A stretch of DNA of 34,459 nucleotides from CAZCGA01 sp964498075 (GTDB taxonomy: Bacteria; Desulfobacterota; Binatia; HRBIN30), in assembly GCA_964498075.1 (NCBI GenBank), contig CAZCGA010000062.1, positions 1 to 34,459 on the forward strand. The letters run 5' to 3'. Positions 1 through 7,316 of this stretch are shown piece by piece. The notes below the pieces were generated by a model. The model was not told the origin of the DNA and searched no databases. It saw only the letters and a list, made by a program, of their open reading frames with translations. Each line of letters starts with the position of its first letter. Within the stretch, counting starts at the first letter, position 1. A program made the translations under genes and the position numbers.

Positions 1-53
1 AACCGCTCGTGCTGAGCTTGTCGAAGCACTGTTTGCGAGAAAATCGACAGTCT
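1..53 (-). mobile_element. Truncated end of TIR-bounded hairpin element (copy 0)
   Basis: Bases 26-53 match the reverse complement of the left end of the complete element at 106-322, including the GAGAAAATCGACAG stretch and a terminal TCGACAGTCTC. The rest of the element lies outside the window or is lost. Bases 8-28 also hold GTGCT...AGCAC around a TGAGCTTGTCGA core. Because only the end is visible, the call rests on local similarity to the other two copies. Confidence 0.5.
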
Positions 54-375
54 CTGGGAAGAGAAGGGGGCTGGATCACAGAACATCAGCTTTGCCTCTC
101 TTTCCGAGTCTGTCGATTTTCTCGGGAACAGTGTTGCGGCGTCGGAGCCGGCTCGCCGCCAGGGAATGAATTCCCCGGCTGAGTCGACGAAAAGTCCCCT
201 GAAAGGGGACTCCAATTGCAGTTTTGCAGTCGGCTTCGGCCGACTCCGTTCCCCTGAGCCGGGGAATTCCATTCCCCGGCGACCGCGACCGCACCGACGC
301 TTCGCGTTTATCGACAGACTCGTCCAAGAGAGGGGGCCAGGGGGTGAGTTCGACGGTGCACGGCAGGATGCGACC
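54..375 (+). repeat. Intergenic repeat family A, interrupted copy
   Basis: Bases 54-105 and 323-375 together match, in reverse orientation, the uninterrupted repeat at 12791-12912. The left half carries AGAAGGGGGCTGGATC followed by AGAACATCAGCTTTGCC. The right half carries AGAGAGGGGGCCAGGGGG followed by TTCGACGGTGCA. The two halves are separated by the TIR element at 106-322, so this copy records an insertion event. A few bases next to the junction are missing compared with the intact copy. Bases 376-438 show nothing recognisable. Confidence 0.7.
106..322 (+). mobile_element. MITE-like element with 12-13 bp perfect terminal inverted repeats (copy 1)
   Basis: The ends are perfect inverted repeats: CGAGTCTGTCGAT at 105-117 and ATCGACAGACTCG at 310-322. 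TCC occurs at 103-105 and 323-325, consistent with a 3-bp target duplication. Inside are stacked hairpins: AGTCCCCT/AGGGGACT at 193-211, AGTCGGC/GCCGACT closed by a TTCG tetraloop at 228-245, and GCCGGGGAAT/ATTCCCCGGC at 258-280. There is no transposase gene; reading frames here are by-products of the palindromes. A second copy lies inverted at 2332-2554. The element would need a transposase supplied elsewhere. Confidence 0.75.
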
Positions 376-438
376 TTTTGGGCAACGCACCACGAAGCTG
401 CCCTTGAGGCATTGAGGCTGCCGCCCTTCGGAAATGGA

Positions 439-480
439 CTCCCTGCCGCTGACGACAAACGGCTCGTCAGCAGCAGGGAG
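439..480 (-). terminator. Long stem-loop downstream of the Cys-rich protein gene
   Basis: CTCCCTGC-C-GCTGACGA (439-455) pairs with TCGTCAGC-A-GCAGGGAG (464-480) around an 8-nt loop, giving 16 pairs and one C-A mismatch. It begins 40 nt after the stop of the minus-strand gene that ends at 521. There is no clear T-tract, so it may be a terminator or a 3' stabilising stem. Confidence 0.5.
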
Positions 481-520
481 GTTGAACGCTCGTTTTGCGG
501 CGCGTACTCAGTCGCCGGCT

Positions 521-2032
521 TCACGGCGCGACGCAGGGGAAGTTGGTCGCCGGAGTCATCAACATGTAAGTCGCGTCCAAGAGCGAATCCTGCGCACGCG
601 GGTCACGGATGAATACCTTGTGCTCCACGTCGCACTTGGTGCCGCCAGTGCCCGTCGGCGTACCCAGCACCGCGTCCATCAGGCAACCCAGGTCTCCACT
701 CGCACATCCGGCCCCGGCGGCAACATTCACGAACCCTAGCCCGCCGATGAACGCCGTCAGCGAATCCCACGAAACCAGGCTGCACTTCTTCGGGATTCCG
801 CCCTTCAGAAGCGGATCTTTCATGTTGGTCAGCTTGGTGGCGATGGCGACGGGCACCGCGTTGCAGAGGGTCTGGACGGAGGTGGTACTGCACACGCTCA
901 GAGGTGGCATCCCGGGGTCGATCTCGTCCCTGAGTTTGCAGCGCACGATTCTCTCCGTGCAGTTGTGCGTCTTGTTCGCGACGGCAATCGCCAGCGCCCG
1001 GACCTTGAACTCGAAGCGGTTCTGGCAGGCCAAGACAGTCAAGCTCGCCGTCGCTGGCAGAGTACCGTCGGGCACGTCGATGGTGCCGCTGATAGTGTCC
1101 ATATTGCACGCGCCGCCGTCCTTGCGCTTAACGCAGTAGCCCTGGTCTACAACGAAAGGCCCCGCGATCGCGAATTCTCCAGCACCGTAAGGCGCGTTCA
1201 GCGTGAACGTCTGCACCGCCGTGCCAGTGTTACAGTCGAACGGCAGAGTGCCAATGCTGATCGTCAGGTGACCCGCCATGCCCATCCCCATACCCCCGGT
1301 GCAGTCAACGTTGGAGGTGGCATCAAGCTTCAAGGCTTCTCCCGCTGCCAACGTGATGGTGCCCGCTGTGCCCAACGGGTCCATGGGATCGTTGGGCATT
1401 GCCGAGTCGATCGTCTGCGTCACGGACGTTGGCCGGGTCAGATTGGGGAAGGCGGTGCCGTACCCGGCGTTGTCCAGCAACAGCCCGCCGCGCGGTTTGA
1501 CCCGGCTCACCACCGCATCAACCCGCGGCTCGATCTCTCCGCGCAGGCATTGCACCAGGGTGGCCAGGTCGGCGGATGTCCCACAGGTCGTATCGTTCGA
1601 GTACCACAGGTTGCCGCCACCGGCGGTGTTCGACATGATCCGCGACGCCGAAAACACCCCGACACCCGCTGCCGGAGTGCACGTGATGGGGGTCTGGGTG
1701 TCGAACCTCATCTTTGCCAGGCTCAGGCTTGAATCCGACTGGTTCCCCAGCTTGCTCTTGCAGGCCGAGAGCGCGTCGGAGCGGCACGTCCCGTAGTTGA
1801 ACGTCGGCGGCGCGTCGTTGATCTCACGCTTCAACTCGCACTTCAGCAGCCGGTCGATGCAGCTGAGCAGCAGGAAGCGACGCTTGTTGGCGTAGGTCTT
1901 CCCGCGGTTGGTGATCGCCCGGCGGCAGGCCTTGACGGCCGCCAGGGTGAGACTGTCCGTCGCGAAGGCCGGGGCGGCGAACGCGCATACCAAAACTATT
2001 GCCACGAGGCGTAACGATCGACGAAGATTCAT
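521..2032 (-). CDS. Secreted cysteine-rich protein with a repeated Cys module, unknown function
   Basis: 503 residues. I do not recognise the family. The start is placed at the ATG at 2032 because AAAGGGGGA lies just upstream; an upstream in-frame ATG would add eight residues and spoil the signal peptide. A Sec signal peptide runs to about residue 24 (hydrophobic core, then AAPAFA), so the product is exported. At least two copies of a helical Cys module are visible. The one at roughly residues 48-90 has the pattern CxxRLLKCELKREI followed by PP and CR. The one near 365-410 has CTERIVRCKLRDEIDP, then PPLSVC. A weaker third version (QCLRGEIEPRVD) lies near 165. Paired cysteines suggest disulfides outside the cytoplasm. 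The middle region is rich in beta-type sequence. No catalytic motif is evident. It is monocistronic, with its own promoter at 2175-2204 and a strong downstream stem-loop. Confidence 0.8.
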   Translation of the reverse strand: MNLRRSLRLVAIVLVCAFAAPAFATDSLTLAAVKACRRAITNRGKTYANKRRFLLLSCIDRLLKCELKREINDAPPTFNYGTCRSDALSACKSKLGNQSDSSLSLAKMRFDTQTPITCTPAAGVGVFSASRIMSNTAGGGNLWYSNDTTCGTSADLATLVQCLRGEIEPRVDAVVSRVKPRGGLLLDNAGYGTAFPNLTRPTSVTQTIDSAMPNDPMDPLGTAGTITLAAGEALKLDATSNVDCTGGMGMGMAGHLTISIGTLPFDCNTGTAVQTFTLNAPYGAGEFAIAGPFVVDQGYCVKRKDGGACNMDTISGTIDVPDGTLPATASLTVLACQNRFEFKVRALAIAVANKTHNCTERIVRCKLRDEIDPGMPPLSVCSTTSVQTLCNAVPVAIATKLTNMKDPLLKGGIPKKCSLVSWDSLTAFIGGLGFVNVAAGAGCASGDLGCLMDAVLGTPTGTGGTKCDVEHKVFIRDPRAQDSLLDATYMLMTPATNFPCVAP

Positions 2033-2174
2033 TGCTCCCCCTTTCGGCCGATGCACTCACATCGGTCTGCTAATCTAACGGGCCGGACTCCTTCCCCTGC
2101 TCCGCATCACCGCGGGCGCGTGCGGAGGTGAAACGCCGTCCGGCGCAGTCTTCCTCTCGTTCCCTTGACGCAAG

Positions 2175-2204
2175 AGTATGCGCCCGGCCAAGATAATGTG
2201 TCAA
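2175..2204 (-). promoter_or_regulatory. Sigma-70-type promoter for the Cys-rich protein gene
   Basis: On the minus strand TTGACA (2204-2199) is followed after 18 nt by CATACT (2180-2175). The -35 box is a perfect match. Transcription would start near 2168 and leave a leader of about 135 nt. The core TTGACACATT recurs upstream of the subtilase gene. Confidence 0.55.
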
Positions 2205-2260
2205 TACATATTGCGTCGTCGGTCGCCTCGGTACTGTCTCAGTTTTCTCTGTCGCCCGCC

Positions 2261-2311
2261 CCAGGGCATGAATGCCCTGGCTGAGAGTAGGCGCCCGCTG
2301 AAGCCGGCGCA
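2261..2311 (+). repeat. Diverged two-hairpin (REP-like) module
   Basis: CCAGGGCAT/ATGCCCTGG (2261-2280) is followed by an imperfect hairpin GCGCCcGCT/AGCcGGCGC (2291-2310). The arrangement matches the paired hairpins inside the TIR elements and in the 15425-15870 cluster. The stem sequence differs but still pairs, which suggests selection on the fold. Confidence 0.5.
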
Positions 2312-2331
2312 GTAACATGCGCCCCGTTTCA

Positions 2332-2554
2332 GAGCCTGTCGATAAACGCGAAGCGTCGGTGCGGTCGCGATCGCCGTCGCCGGGGAATGAAATTCCCCGG
2401 CTCAAGGGAACGAAGTCGGCTGAAGCCGACTGCAAATTGCGATTGGAGTCCCCTTTCAGGGGACTTTTCAGCCATTCAGCCGGGGAATTCCATTCCCCGG
2501 CGGCGAGCCGGCTCCGACGCCGCAACACTTGTTCCGGCGAAAGTCGACGGTCTC
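2332..2554 (-). mobile_element. MITE-like element, inverted copy (copy 2)
   Basis: Starts GAGCCTGTCGATAAACGCG and ends GTCGACGGTCTC. Throughout, it is the reverse complement of the element at 106-322, with small differences that fall mostly in loops: the central hairpin loop is TGAA here against CGAA in the complement of copy 1, and the GCCGGGG hairpin loop changes by one base. The terminal repeats are less perfect than in copy 1, so this copy is probably older. It ends about 60 bp before the oxidoreductase gene at 2616. Confidence 0.7.
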
Positions 2555-2598
2555 TTTCACGGGGCGCCCAACTTCAGTGGCCCGGCATCCGACTTTGC

Positions 2599-2606
2599 GA
2601 TAGCTT
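2599..2606 (+). promoter_or_regulatory. Candidate -10 box close to the start codon
   Basis: TGCGATAGCTT contains an extended -10-like box ending 9-11 nt before the ATG at 2616. No Shine-Dalgarno is present. A leaderless or very short-leader mRNA is inferred. Confidence 0.35.
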
Positions 2607-2615
2607 CGCGGCACG

Positions 2616-4016
2616 ATGCCCCGCTGGGATGTAGTCGTCATTGGCGCCGGCCTCGGCGGCATGCTCACCGGCGCCATCCTGGCGCGCCGCGGGCAGCGCG
2701 TCCTGGTCCTGGAGCGCGAGCCGCGCGCCGGCGGACGCCTGCGCAGCTACGAGGTCGACGGCTTCGTCATCGATGCCGGCGCCTTTCTGTGGCCGAACAA
2801 GTATCTCGATCAGGCGCTGGCAGCCGCCGGCGTCACCGCCTTCGTCGGTTCGGAGATTCCCGCCAACGAAGTGATGCGCATCTTCGTTCAGGGCCTGGGC
2901 GGCAAGCGCTTCTCCTTCCCTTGGCTCGGCCGTGATCAAGCCGCCCTCGACGACACGATCCGCGAAGTGTACCGCGTCTCACCCGATGACTTCAGCCGGC
3001 TGGGCGCGCAGCTCGCGCAACTTGCGCAGCTCGACGACACGCAGGTGAACGCGCTCATGCACGTCACCGTTCAAAACTGGCTGGCTGGGAATGTGTCCGA
3101 CGCCACCCTCGCCAATGCACTGCTACGCACACTGATGTTGTTCGGCACCTACGACGCGCCGCACGCCTCGATCGGCGAACTCGTCCGGCTGCTGCAGCGC
3201 AACCGCACCGCCGGGACGCCGGCGAAGCCCGAGTACTGCGGCGCCAACGCGATCGGCGGAGTCCGCGCGCTGGCCGAGAGCATCCGCGCCGCGCTCGAAC
3301 GCAACGGCGGCGAGTTGCGTCTCGGAACCACCGTCGATGAGATCGTGGTTTCCGGCGCCCGTGCCGTTGGGGTGCTGGCGCACGGCGCCCTGCCCTTCCA
3401 GGAGCGTTGCGATGCCGACGCGGTGGTCAGCAATCTGCCTATTTGGACGCTGTTCGACATCATTGCCGAGCGCCACTTTCCAGCCGACTTCGTTGCCAAC
3501 GCCCGGCATTACGCCAAGGTCGGCGGCACCGTCTGCGTCGCCTACGCCTTCAAGGAGTTGCCGCGGCTGCGTGAGACGGGCGAGCCGGACCATTTCCCAG
3601 GTTGGACGCGTCTGCTGGTGGGTCCCGAGCGCAGCTTCGGCGGCGGCCTGTTCTGGATGTCGCATCACTCGCCGCGCAACGCACCGCCAGACCAGCACAT
3701 CCTGCAAGGGATGCGTCTGGTGCCACAGCCGACGCTCAGCGATCAGCCGCAGGTCGATCAGATCGTCGCCGACTTCGACGGCCTGCTGCGTGAGATCTAC
3801 CGCGACGTCGATCGCGTTCTCCTCTGGCACCGGCGTTGGGTGACCCGCGACGGCACGGAGTACATGATCTCGGCGGTGCCGCGTCCCGATGTCCGCGCCC
3901 CATCGGTCGCCGACCTCTACTTCGTCGGCGAGACCATCAATCTGCCGTCGATCCAAATGGACGCCGCGGCGCACTCGGCGCTGGAGTGTGTCCGACTGAT
4001 CGAGGAGCGGCGCTGA
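2616..4016 (+). CDS. Phytoene-desaturase-like FAD-dependent oxidoreductase (COG1233 type)
   Basis: 466 residues. The N-terminus has the Rossmann dinucleotide motif VVIGAGLGG (G10, G12, G15), a conserved Glu at 33, then AGGRLRSYEVDGFVIDAG, the usual flavin-binding signature of phytoene desaturase/amine oxidase relatives. The C-terminus (YFVGETINLPSIQMDAAAHS) is the second flavin-contact block that closes these enzymes. Length is in the range for the family. The substrate cannot be read from the sequence, and no other carotenoid genes are nearby, so calling it a carotenoid enzyme would overreach; a generic desaturase/isomerase is safer. The preceding TIR repeat and the -10-like box suggest this gene starts a transcription unit. 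The LeuD-like gene follows after 45 bp. Confidence 0.8.
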   Translation: MPRWDVVVIGAGLGGMLTGAILARRGQRVLVLEREPRAGGRLRSYEVDGFVIDAGAFLWPNKYLDQALAAAGVTAFVGSEIPANEVMRIFVQGLGGKRFSFPWLGRDQAALDDTIREVYRVSPDDFSRLGAQLAQLAQLDDTQVNALMHVTVQNWLAGNVSDATLANALLRTLMLFGTYDAPHASIGELVRLLQRNRTAGTPAKPEYCGANAIGGVRALAESIRAALERNGGELRLGTTVDEIVVSGARAVGVLAHGALPFQERCDADAVVSNLPIWTLFDIIAERHFPADFVANARHYAKVGGTVCVAYAFKELPRLRETGEPDHFPGWTRLLVGPERSFGGGLFWMSHHSPRNAPPDQHILQGMRLVPQPTLSDQPQVDQIVADFDGLLREIYRDVDRVLLWHRRWVTRDGTEYMISAVPRPDVRAPSVADLYFVGETINLPSIQMDAAAHSALECVRLIEERR

Positions 4017-4046
4017 TCGATGCCTCTGTGTACCGCTCCGCGTCTT

Positions 4047-4055
4047 TGATATACG
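4047..4055 (+). promoter_or_regulatory. Extended -10 box close to the start codon
   Basis: TGATATACG (extended -10 pattern TGnTATACG) ends 6 nt before the ATG at 4062. No ribosome-binding site is visible, consistent with leaderless translation. Confidence 0.45.
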
Positions 4056-4061
4056 TGCCGC

Positions 4062-4562
4062 ATGCCGCGTAACGATGCGCGCGACGACGGTGAATACTCC
4101 TTGCCGGTCAGCAGCGGCCGCGCCTGGGTCTTCGGCGATCATGTTTCCCAGCAGCAGTTGCTGGCCGACGAGCACCTCGGCCAGACACCGCTCGCCGCCA
4201 GTGCCTTCGTCATGGCCACGCTCGACCCGCAGTTCGCCGGCAAGGTTGCATCCGGGGACTTCCTCGTGGCGGGTTTGGAGTTCGCCGCCGACGCCACGCA
4301 TCGCGTCGTACCAGCCGCCTTGAAAGCCCTCGGCATCGCCGCGGTGATCGCGCGCTCGTTCGGACGTTTCTTCGTGCGCCAGGCGATCAACGCCGGTCTT
4401 CCGGCTCTGGTCGTCGAGGAGACCGGCGCCATCAAGGCGGGAGACCGGCTGCGGGTCGACGTCGAAGCGCACATCGTCGCCAACCTCAGCTCCGGCGATC
4501 GCTACGTGGTACGCAACCTCGATGACGACGCCCTCGCCGTGCTGCGCGCCGGCGGATCGTGA
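4062..4562 (+). CDS. Aconitase swivel-domain protein related to LeuD, active-site motifs lost
   Basis: 166 residues, the length of archaeal-type isopropylmalate dehydratase small subunits. The fold is recognisable: GRAWVFGDHV at about 13-22, LDPQFAGKVASGDFLVAG at about 51-68, then ALKALGIAAVIARSFGRFF and RQAINAGLP, a good match to the LeuD pattern. The usual GDnxDTD motif reads GDHVSQQQ. The substrate-binding GCGSSRE stretch is replaced by AADATHR. In the family those residues contact substrate, so normal hydratase activity is doubtful. No large subunit (LeuC/aconitase) is encoded nearby. It may be a repurposed paralogue acting with one of the flanking FAD enzymes, but that is guesswork. Confidence 0.75.
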   Translation: MPRNDARDDGEYSLPVSSGRAWVFGDHVSQQQLLADEHLGQTPLAASAFVMATLDPQFAGKVASGDFLVAGLEFAADATHRVVPAALKALGIAAVIARSFGRFFVRQAINAGLPALVVEETGAIKAGDRLRVDVEAHIVANLSSGDRYVVRNLDDDALAVLRAGGS

Positions 4563-4640
4563 ATCGCCCTCGTAGTCGTGTTCCGCACGTTCGCCTTTCG
4601 CGACACGACTCACGACCAGTAGCCTCGGTTGACCACGCTC

Positions 4641-4649
4641 TGCTATCGT
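4641..4649 (+). promoter_or_regulatory. Extended -10 box close to the start codon
   Basis: TGCTATCGT ends 9 nt before the ATG at 4659. There is no Shine-Dalgarno. The same TATCGT box precedes the gene at 27329, and TATCCT precedes clpS. Confidence 0.45.
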
Positions 4650-4658
4650 GCAGCCGCT

Positions 4659-6086
4659 ATGCCCGTCGCCCCGTCCGGACAGCGCTGGCATGAGGAGATC
4701 GACATCGGCGTCGTGGGCGCAGGCGGCTGCGGGTTGGTCGCCGCGCACGCTGCGGCCGGCAGCGACGTCAGCGTCGTCGTTTGGGACAAGGCCACGGCCG
4801 CGGGCGGCGACACCGCATTGAGCTGGGGCATGATCGCCGCCGCCGGCACACGCCAGCAGCGCGAAGCCGGGATTTTCGACGTCGGTGAAGATTTCGCCCA
4901 CGACGTGCTCGCACGCAACCGTGGGGGCAGTGACCCGAGTGTCACCCGGCGCCTCTGCGACAGCTCGGCTGCGCTGCTCGCGTGGCTCACCGATGTCCAC
5001 GGCATCAAGCTGCAGCTGGTCAAGCAGGTGTACGACCCGGGTCATCGACACCTGCGTCTGCACACCCCACCGTCGCACGGCGGCCAAGCACTCATCGACC
5101 CGCTGGTCCGCTCTTGTGCGCGCCGCGGTATTACCTTGCATCTCAGCGCCCCAGTGCTGCAAGTGTGGACGGACACGACGGGCGCCGCCGTTGGCGTGCA
5201 GATCAAGCGACCGAGAAAGACTCCCGCCAACATCCGGTGTCGGAAGGTCATCCTCGCGTGTGACGGCTTCGCAGCCAACCCGATGCTGTTGCAGCAGCAC
5301 TGTCCCGACGCGAGTGCACTGACCTACGCTGGCAGCCCGACCAGCCGTGGCGACGGGCTGGCGTGGGCCGCGGACCTGGGTGCCGCGACGCGCGATCTCG
5401 ATGCCTACGAGGCCTACGCCCCGGTGGCTGTCGGCGCGCAGCTCTTGATTCCCTGGGCGCTGATGGCCAACGGCGCCGTGCTGGTCAATCAGCGCGGAAC
5501 GCGCATTGCCGCCGAGGCACACCGACCCGCCGACGCCGTCTGTGCGCTCCGGTCGCAACCCGGGAACGTCGCCTACGCGATTTTCGACACTCAGATCCTG
5601 CAACGCACGGCGGCCGACGATGCGCAGTTCTCCAGCCAGGTGGCGCCGCGCGTCGTGCGGCGCGCGGATGAACCCGGCGAGCTGGCCAAGCAGTTTCAGA
5701 TCGATCCCGACACGCTGAGCCAAACCGTTGGCACCGCTTCCGTCAGCCCCGTGCAGTTGGCCGACGGCCCGCATCCGTTGACCCCGCCGTTCTACGGCAT
5801 CCGCGTGACTGCGGCGCTGGTGCAGACGCAGGGTGGTCTGGTGATTGACTCCAGCGCCCGCGTTCTGCGTCCCGACGGTGCGCCGGTGCCGAACCTCTAC
5901 GCCGGCGGCGGTGCGGCGGCGGGCGTGTCGGGCGCCGGCAACGACGGCTACCTGTTCGGCACCGGCCTCCTGTGCGCCCTGGGCTGGGGGAAGATCGCCG
6001 GTGAGGAAGCCGCGAATGAAGTTCTGGCGGCACGCGCCAGCACCACATCACCCACCGCGACGCCAACGGAAGAATCGGATCATTGA
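4659..6086 (+). CDS. FAD-dependent oxidoreductase, fumarate reductase/ketosteroid dehydrogenase flavoprotein superfamily
   Basis: 475 residues from the ATG at 4659; an in-frame TTG at 4629 would add ten residues but has no support. The FAD-binding motif is GVVGAGGCGLVAA (G20, G22, G25), followed by WDKATAAGGDTALSWG, as in FAD_binding_2 proteins. The C-terminal block (GGLVIDSSARVL, then LYAGGGAAAGVSGAGNDGY and GTGLLCALGWG) is the characteristic second flavin-binding segment. Such enzymes oxidise or reduce C-C bonds next to a carboxylate or ketone (fumarate, tricarballylate, 3-ketosteroids). The substrate here is unknown. No Tat or Sec signal is seen, so it is cytoplasmic. It follows the LeuD-like gene by 96 bp but has its own -10 box. 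Confidence 0.8.
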   Translation: MPVAPSGQRWHEEIDIGVVGAGGCGLVAAHAAAGSDVSVVVWDKATAAGGDTALSWGMIAAAGTRQQREAGIFDVGEDFAHDVLARNRGGSDPSVTRRLCDSSAALLAWLTDVHGIKLQLVKQVYDPGHRHLRLHTPPSHGGQALIDPLVRSCARRGITLHLSAPVLQVWTDTTGAAVGVQIKRPRKTPANIRCRKVILACDGFAANPMLLQQHCPDASALTYAGSPTSRGDGLAWAADLGAATRDLDAYEAYAPVAVGAQLLIPWALMANGAVLVNQRGTRIAAEAHRPADAVCALRSQPGNVAYAIFDTQILQRTAADDAQFSSQVAPRVVRRADEPGELAKQFQIDPDTLSQTVGTASVSPVQLADGPHPLTPPFYGIRVTAALVQTQGGLVIDSSARVLRPDGAPVPNLYAGGGAAAGVSGAGNDGYLFGTGLLCALGWGKIAGEEAANEVLAARASTTSPTATPTEESDH

Positions 6087-6107
6087 ATCATCGGGTCACA
6101 TCGGGTC

Positions 6108-6145
6108 ACTGAGTCATTTGGAGGAGACGGGGCAAATGACTCAGT
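6108..6145 (+). promoter_or_regulatory. 13-bp perfect hairpin in the pyrD leader
   Basis: ACTGAGTCATTTG (6108-6120) is a perfect inverted repeat of CAAATGACTCAGT (6133-6145), with a 12-nt loop, GAGGAGACGGGG. The loop holds a Shine-Dalgarno-like GGAGGAG whose first G closes the stem. The structure could terminate transcription from the upstream gene or control access to the ribosome site. Part of it recurs at the start of the gene at 11321, so it may belong to a short dispersed repeat. Confidence 0.6.
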
Positions 6146-6159
6146 CGTCAATCCCATGA
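6136..6159 (+). CDS. Possible 7-residue leader peptide overlapping pyrD
   Basis: ATG at 6136 opens a seven-codon frame (MTQSSIP). Its TGA overlaps the pyrD ATG as ATGA, the classic arrangement for translational coupling. GGAGGAG at 6120-6126 lies 9 nt before this ATG and about 30 nt before the pyrD ATG, so the ribosome site fits the small frame better than pyrD. It could be chance, since the sequence belongs partly to a short repeat. Confidence 0.3.
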   Translation: MTQSSIP

Positions 6160-7241
6160 GGCTCTATCCCGCCATCCGGCCGCTGCTCTTTCGCCTCGAC
6201 GCCGAACGGGCGCACCATCTTGCCTTCAGCGCCCTGCGCGCCGGCGAGTGGCTGCTGGCGCGCACTCGTGCGCCGCGTGCGTGGTCGCACCCGCTGCTGG
6301 CGCAGCGTCTGTGGAACGTCGACTTCCCCAACCCCGTGGGCTTGGCCGCCGGCTTCGACAAAGACGCACGTGCCCCGCACGTGTGGCCGTTGTTGGGATT
6401 TGGGTTCGCAGAGCTCGGGACCATCACGGCGGAAGCCCAGCCCGGCAATCCGCGGCCGCGGATGTTCCGGCTGCCCGGTGACCAGGCGATCATCAATCGC
6501 CTGGGCTTCAACAACTCCGGCGCCGCGGCCGTGGCGCAGCAGCTGGCGCGTCTGCAGCGCGTGCCGTCCTCTATCCCGCTGGGCATCAACATCGGCAAGT
6601 CGCGCGTGACGCCGCTGGCGGAAGCCGCCGCCGACTACGTCTGCAGCTTCCGCCGGCTGTTTCCCTTCGCGGCGTATGTGGTCATCAACGTCAGCTCGCC
6701 CAACACGCCTGGTCTGCGCGATCTGCAGGCCGAGGAGGAGCTGGCCGCATTGCTGGCGGCGCTGGTGCACGAGAACGACGTCCTCGCACAGACACTCCGG
6801 CAGCCGCCGCGGCCGCTGTTGATCAAGGTGGCGCCCGACCTGAGCGACGAAGCGCTGGCGCGCATCGTTCACGTTGCCCGCACGGGCCGGGCGGCCGGCT
6901 TCGTCGCCACCAACACCACCATTCAACGCGGCGGCCTGCGCACGCCCATCGACGAGGCCGGCGGTCTCAGTGGCGCGCCGCTGCGCGATCGTGCCACCGT
7001 CGTGATCCGGACGTTGTACCGCCTCGCTGGCGCCGACTTGCCGATCATCGGTGTGGGCGGGATCTTCAGCGCGCCGCACGCTTACGAGAAGATCCGCGCC
7101 GGCGCCGCCCTGGTACAGATCTACACCGGGATGGTCTTCGAAGGGCCGCGGCTGGCGCATCGCATCGCGTCTGGCCTGGTCGATTTGCTGCAGCGCGACG
7201 GCCTGGCACATGTTCGGGAGGCCGTAGGCAAGGATGCCTGA
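6156..7241 (+). CDS. pyrD: Dihydroorotate dehydrogenase (quinone), class 2
   Basis: 361 residues. It oxidises dihydroorotate to orotate in pyrimidine synthesis, passing electrons through FMN to membrane quinone. The N-terminal helices (residues 1-45, RLYPAIRPLLFRLDAERAHH) are the quinone-channel extension that marks class 2. FMN and substrate motifs follow: FPNPVGLAAGFDKD near 57, FNNSGAAAVA near 118, GINIGKS near 145, and NVSSPNTPGLR near 177, whose second Ser is the catalytic base in class 2 enzymes. Later come FVATNTT and IIGVGGIFS. Length is normal. The start ATG overlaps the end of a seven-codon frame behind a strong hairpin, which hints at leader control. A terminator-like stem covers the stop codon. 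Confidence 0.95.
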   Translation: MRLYPAIRPLLFRLDAERAHHLAFSALRAGEWLLARTRAPRAWSHPLLAQRLWNVDFPNPVGLAAGFDKDARAPHVWPLLGFGFAELGTITAEAQPGNPRPRMFRLPGDQAIINRLGFNNSGAAAVAQQLARLQRVPSSIPLGINIGKSRVTPLAEAAADYVCSFRRLFPFAAYVVINVSSPNTPGLRDLQAEEELAALLAALVHENDVLAQTLRQPPRPLLIKVAPDLSDEALARIVHVARTGRAAGFVATNTTIQRGGLRTPIDEAGGLSGAPLRDRATVVIRTLYRLAGADLPIIGVGGIFSAPHAYEKIRAGAALVQIYTGMVFEGPRLAHRIASGLVDLLQRDGLAHVREAVGKDA

Positions 7242-7257
7242 GTCGTTTTCAGGCATC
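7233..7257 (+). terminator. Stem-loop over the pyrD stop codon
   Basis: GATGCCTGA (7233-7241) pairs perfectly with TCAGGCATC (7249-7257) around a 7-nt loop GTCGTTT. The pyrD TGA is the last three bases of the left arm. There is no T-tract after the stem, so termination efficiency is uncertain. Confidence 0.5.
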
Positions 7258-7316
7258 GTGTTGGCGCTCTCTCGACTCACGAGCACAACTCACGAACACG
7301 AGCACGATCTTCTTCC

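Noticed and set aside
166..612. 148-codon plus-strand frame
   Set aside because: Its sequence comes from the TIR-element hairpins and its end is antisense to the Cys-rich protein gene.
3123..5774. 883-codon open frame on the minus strand
   Set aside because: It lies antisense to three well-supported plus-strand genes and is rich in Arg, Gly and Ala without motifs. It results from high GC in the third codon positions.
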